A DNA stretch of 64,000 bases from Butyrivibrio sp. Lineage in GTDB: Bacteria > Bacillota > Clostridia > Lachnospirales > Lachnospiraceae. The notes below the pieces were generated by a model, which worked only from the letters and a program-made list of their open reading frames with translations, ran no database searches and was not told where the DNA came from. This document shows, piece after piece, positions 61,294 to 64,000 of this stretch. The DNA is taken from contig NZ_SVFW01000015.1 in the NCBI RefSeq assembly GCF_015056685.1, forward strand, positions 11,845 through 75,844, given 5' to 3'. A program made the translations under genes and the position numbers. The number at the start of each line of letters is the position of its first letter. The first letter of the stretch is position 1.

Positions 61294-62652
61294 ATGAATA
61301 CTGAACAAATCAAAGAAAACAAACTCAAGATGATTCTTGGTTTTTCGATCCCGAGCATTATCGCGATGCTTCTGGAAACGGTTATAACCATGACGGATGG
61401 TTATTTCACTGGAAACTATGTGGGGGAGAAAGCCTTGGCGGCTATCAACCTTGGACTTCCGATCTTGTATTTTTACTTAGGGATCGGGCTTTGCGTGGGT
61501 GTCGGAGGAACTGTTATATGTGGCCGGCTTCTTGGAGCAGAAGATGGGAAAAGAGCCAACGAAGTGCTTTCACAGACTATCGTTACTTCGCTTGTGGCCT
61601 GTGTTGTAATATCTGCGTTTTTGGCAGTTCTTTTCGCGCCAGTTAGGAACCTGCTTGGGGCAGATGCGGCCCTGGCGGGATTTTTTAATGAATACTACAA
61701 AGTCATGCTGCTAAACTACCCCTTAATGGTGCTGACAACAGTGCTTGGGATGTTCATAAGGGTGGATGGCAAGCCGCAGGTATGTATGATCATAACCATC
61801 ACGGGATGCGTGCTTAACGCAGTTTTGGACTATGCGCTGGTTGCCGGTTTAGGTCTTGGCGTGTTTGGAAGTGCTATAGGATCGCTTACAGTCCAGGCGA
61901 TCACAGCGCTGGTTATGACTGGATATTTCTTATCCAGAGCGTCAGGCTTGTCCTATACCAGATTTGCATTTGACAGGGCACTCAACAAGGAGATCATGTT
62001 TAACGGATTTTCCGAATTTATCGGAGAGATGGCCAGTGCGATATCAATGTTTGTCTTCAACTTCGTACTGATGAAGTACGCAGGGCCTGAAGGAGTGGCG
62101 GCGTTTACCATCCTTGGTTATGTCGTATATGGATTTAGCATGATCTGCATAGGCTTTGGGCAGGGGCTCACGCCACTTGTAAGTTTCATGTTTGGCGCAA
62201 AAGAGTTTGAGACAGCAATAGAATTAAGGAAGATCACAAACAAGATACTCTTTGGAATCGGAGTAGCAATCGCGGCGATTTTCTTACTTATGGGAAGATC
62301 ATACGCCGGACTCTTTGGATGCAGCGATATCGTGGTGGACATGGTGGTGACAGGATTTAGGTTCTACTTGGCTACTTTCCTGGTTATGGGTTATGATGTA
62401 ATCAATTCAATGTACTTTACAAGCTGTGGTGATGCCAAGTCTTCGGCTCTGATATCATCACTGAGAGGAATTGTTCTGCTTCTTGCATTTACGTTCATTC
62501 TTCCTATGATCTTTGGGATGAAGGGAATATGGATGGCAGGACCAGGGGCGGAGATTTTGACTGCAGTAGTTTCGTTTTGCCTTATAAACAGGCAAAGGCT
62601 TGCGCTAGAGGAAGGAAAACCGGCGTGGAAACCAGAGAAAGCTCTACAATAA
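61294..62652 (+). CDS. MATE family efflux transporter
   Basis: A 452-residue, 12-helix exporter, distinct from the MATE gene at 770-2140. It begins NKLKMILGFSIPSIIAMLLETVITMTDGYFTG, quoted here in overlapping fragments (the marker is IPSIIAMLLETVITMTDG). The second half opens at FNGFSEFIGEMASAIS, which includes acidic residues that may couple ions. Drug or metabolite efflux is likely. GAAGGAGGATG is a strong ribosome site. The AraC-type regulator starts 8 nt after the stop, so the pair is probably self-regulated. Confidence 0.92.
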   Translation: MNTEQIKENKLKMILGFSIPSIIAMLLETVITMTDGYFTGNYVGEKALAAINLGLPILYFYLGIGLCVGVGGTVICGRLLGAEDGKRANEVLSQTIVTSLVACVVISAFLAVLFAPVRNLLGADAALAGFFNEYYKVMLLNYPLMVLTTVLGMFIRVDGKPQVCMIITITGCVLNAVLDYALVAGLGLGVFGSAIGSLTVQAITALVMTGYFLSRASGLSYTRFAFDRALNKEIMFNGFSEFIGEMASAISMFVFNFVLMKYAGPEGVAAFTILGYVVYGFSMICIGFGQGLTPLVSFMFGAKEFETAIELRKITNKILFGIGVAIAAIFLLMGRSYAGLFGCSDIVVDMVVTGFRFYLATFLVMGYDVINSMYFTSCGDAKSSALISSLRGIVLLLAFTFILPMIFGMKGIWMAGPGAEILTAVVSFCLINRQRLALEEGKPAWKPEKALQ

Positions 62653-62660
62653 GGAGCGAA

Positions 62661-63497
62661 GTGATCAATAAGGCGATCACATATATCTTTGACCACATAG
62701 ATGATGACATTACTGTTGATGATGTGGCAAGACATTGCGCTTATTCCAGATACCACCTCACCCGTATGTTCAAGGAAGATACGGATGAGGCGCTGTATCA
62801 GTTCATCAAAAGGATTCGCCTTGAGAGAAGCGCATGGCGCCTGAAGGTTGAAAAAGAGAAGAGCATTACGCAGATTGGCGAGGATTATGGATATTCCTCG
62901 TCTAATTTTGCTACTGCCTTCAAAAAGCATCTTGGAGTATCGCCGGCAAGCTTTCGGAAAAACAGTGAGCAGATGGTAGAAGAAAGCTCTTTTTCTCATG
63001 GACTTACGTTGGACGATCTGGATAAGGCAGAAAAGCAGATCACCGTGGAATACCTAGCGGATTTTACTGTTATTTATGAAAGGAAGCGGGGGAATTATCA
63101 CGATCTTCCTAATGCGTGGTGCGAGTTCATTGATAAGTATCGGCATCTGGCAGATGAGAGTACAACGTATATAGAATGCACCATAGATGATCCCTCTATA
63201 ACCGATGAGAATAACTGCATGTATGAGCTTTGTCAGACTGTTTCTGCTGACAACCCTCTGGTAAAAGAGAATCCGGATATCCTTACTCATTCAGTTGATG
63301 GCGGAAAATACGCAGTTTATCATTTTAAGGGATTTCCAAAGTTTCTCTATATGGTGTACCAGGAGATATTCTGCCGATGGCTTTCAAGGACCGGTAACGA
63401 GCTTGATGAGAGGCCTATCTTTGATGTGTATAGGGATATGAGGGAAGATGGATACATGGAGATAGATATCTGTTTTCCGCTGAAATCAGGAACATGA
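62661..63497 (+). CDS. AraC-family regulator with GyrI-like effector domain
   Basis: A 278-residue protein. Two helix-turn-helix units occupy residues 1-110 (DDVARHCAYSRYHLTRMFKE and IGEDYGYSSSNFATAFKKH). The remaining part resembles the GyrI/Rob small-molecule domain (VEYLADFTVIYERKRGNY, FDVYRDMREDGYMEIDICFP). Such proteins switch on multidrug efflux when a lipophilic or cationic drug binds. The start is placed at GTG 62661 behind AAGGAG; a longer in-frame version would overlap the MATE gene by 124 nt. The MATE gene is the obvious target. Confidence 0.88.
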   Translation: MINKAITYIFDHIDDDITVDDVARHCAYSRYHLTRMFKEDTDEALYQFIKRIRLERSAWRLKVEKEKSITQIGEDYGYSSSNFATAFKKHLGVSPASFRKNSEQMVEESSFSHGLTLDDLDKAEKQITVEYLADFTVIYERKRGNYHDLPNAWCEFIDKYRHLADESTTYIECTIDDPSITDENNCMYELCQTVSADNPLVKENPDILTHSVDGGKYAVYHFKGFPKFLYMVYQEIFCRWLSRTGNELDERPIFDVYRDMREDGYMEIDICFPLKSGT

Positions 63498-63551
63498 CAT
63501 ACTGTTGTCCTGCTTGGTTTATTAAGATATGCGAAAAGGGTGATCAAATGA

Positions 63552-63827
63552 AGTTCACTATCTGAAGATGACAAAGTTTTATATTGGACAATTGCAAAAG
63601 ATGAAGTAAAAAAACAACTAAAAAGCCCAAGTACAGCAAAATTCCCTTTTGCGGCAAATAGTGAGGGGGTTTCAATCACAAAAACTGGCGATATTATGAC
63701 TGTAAGTGCCTATGTGGATGCCCAGAATTCATTTGGTGCTATGCTAATGAAAAAGCACTCTCACTTCCAACAGAGTGAGAAATCAAGAAATATAATATCA
63801 GTGATTTTTAGGTCGTTATCCGTGTAG
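63552..63827 (+). pseudogene. Remnant of a clostridial C-terminal domain protein
   Basis: An open frame with no start codon follows an in-frame TGA (63549). It reads EDDKVLYWTIAKDEVKKQLK and SPSTAKFPFAANSEGVSITK, then MTVSAYVDAQNSFGA. The segment KKQLKSPSTAKFPF with SAYVDAQNSFGA is a recurring C-terminal module of clostridial membrane or zinc-ribbon proteins. After SFGA the sequence diverges (MLMKKHSHFQQSE...) and stops at 63825. Both the N-terminal part and the normal C-terminus are gone, so it is a fossil. Confidence 0.6.
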
Positions 63828-63844
63828 ATGACGACCTAATTTTT
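63808..63844 (+). terminator. Terminator at the right edge of the accessory region
   Basis: TTAGGTCGTTATC (63808-63820) pairs with GATGACGACCTAA (63827-63839), 13 bp with one G-U pair and a 6-nt loop, followed by five T. Confidence 0.8.
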
Positions 63845-63899
63845 ATTGTGTGATAGGCTTGTTTAGACGAACTTTTGTCGGCAGAAAAGATGGTATCGA

Positions 63900-64000
63900 T
63901 TGTCGAAAAAGAGAATAGGGACAATATCAGTGATAGTGGGAATTACCGCAGTACTTCTTCTCGCAATGGGCAGGGAAGCCTATGGAGTTTCAATGCTGTT
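63900..64000 (+). CDS. Possible membrane protein, 5' end only
   Basis: A frame from TTG 63900 reads LSKKRIGTISVIVGITAVLL and then LAMGREAYGVSML to the window edge. It has a basic start and a hydrophobic helix, as in a signal or anchor sequence. AAGATGG lies ahead at a workable distance. The gene is cut by the edge and no family can be named. A second frame (ATG 63889) is polar and less likely. Confidence 0.35.
   Translation, partial: MSKKRIGTISVIVGITAVLLLAMGREAYGVSML

Noticed and set aside
1..64000. CRISPR arrays, tRNA or rRNA genes, insertion sequences, prophage, replication origin
   Set aside because: No regularly spaced repeats, cloverleaf sequences, transposase or integrase motifs, or DnaA-box clusters were noticed on reading both strands; a tRNAscan, CRISPR finder or ISfinder run would settle this.

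Overview
The window reads as a chromosomal segment of a low-GC, Gram-positive, strictly anaerobic Clostridia, most like the Lachnospiraceae (Butyrivibrio/Pseudobutyrivibrio type). This placement is inferred from strong AGGAGG-type ribosome binding sites, YesM/YesN and LytTR regulators, SdaAA/SdaAB-type serine dehydratase, an orphan LarE, DUF3048/YerB, DUF4867 and YolD-like families, and plant-polysaccharide enzymes (PL9, GH2, GH95). No rRNA, tRNA, CRISPR array, transposase, integrase or phage structural gene was found. About 60 protein genes were read.

Layout. 1-2.2 kb: tail of a ribbon-helix-helix-like gene, HU, and a MATE exporter. 2.3-11.2 kb: a sugar-uptake regulon made of a YesN-type response regulator, a YesM-type kinase, and a YtfQRT/YjfF-like ABC importer with a binding lipoprotein gene at each end. 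The first binding-protein gene has a leader whose 15-bp stem would bury its Shine-Dalgarno. An intrinsic-terminator hairpin separates that gene from the ATPase gene. 11.2-13.3 kb: a CheY-like protein, an ACT-domain protein, a MalY/PatB lyase and a 31-residue membrane peptide. 13.3-18.9 kb: a hydrolase and a GPH sugar symporter (minus strand), a CinA C-terminal amidase with L-serine dehydratase (plus strand), and a fusion of a NifX-like domain, a His/Cys-rich linker and a SlyD-like isomerase (minus strand). 19-24.7 kb: flotillin, a UvrD-like helicase and a membrane-anchored carboxylesterase. 24.8-34.4 kb: an ABC exporter behind a palindrome-rich promoter, a polar amino-acid ABC importer, HelD, DUF3048 and LarE.

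34.4-37.6 kb: DUF4867, then a YolD-like gene and a Y-family polymerase behind a LexA-box promoter, with a divergent LysM protein. 37.7-45.1 kb: a C-terminally anchored PL9-type pectate lyase, a 53-residue gene found by eye, a small secreted protein, an ABCG-like exporter, a gene of unknown family and an UlaG-like lactonase. 45.1-50.1 kb: CorA, a PurF-like protein lacking the N-terminal catalytic cysteine, a zinc-ribbon/J-domain membrane pair, and a GltD-like flavoprotein behind a 26-bp perfect palindrome. 50.2-54.8 kb: beta-mannosidase and GH95 fucosidase. 54.8-64 kb: an accessory region with an ABC-F protein behind a probable transcription attenuator, two GNAT enzymes, DUF998, a LytTR regulator, a YdcF-like protein and a MATE/AraC pair. 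It also holds three decayed or truncated genes and three copies of a short terminator-like repeat.

The clearest biological theme is capture and breakdown of plant or mucin glycans (two-component-controlled sugar importer, GPH symporter, PL9, GH2, GH95), interleaved with efflux and ribosome-protection genes. The most unusual items are the Shine-Dalgarno-sequestering leader at 5320-5394, the NifX-metal linker-SlyD fusion, the Cys-less PurF, the ABC-F attenuator, and the short repeat family at 54.8-58.4 kb.
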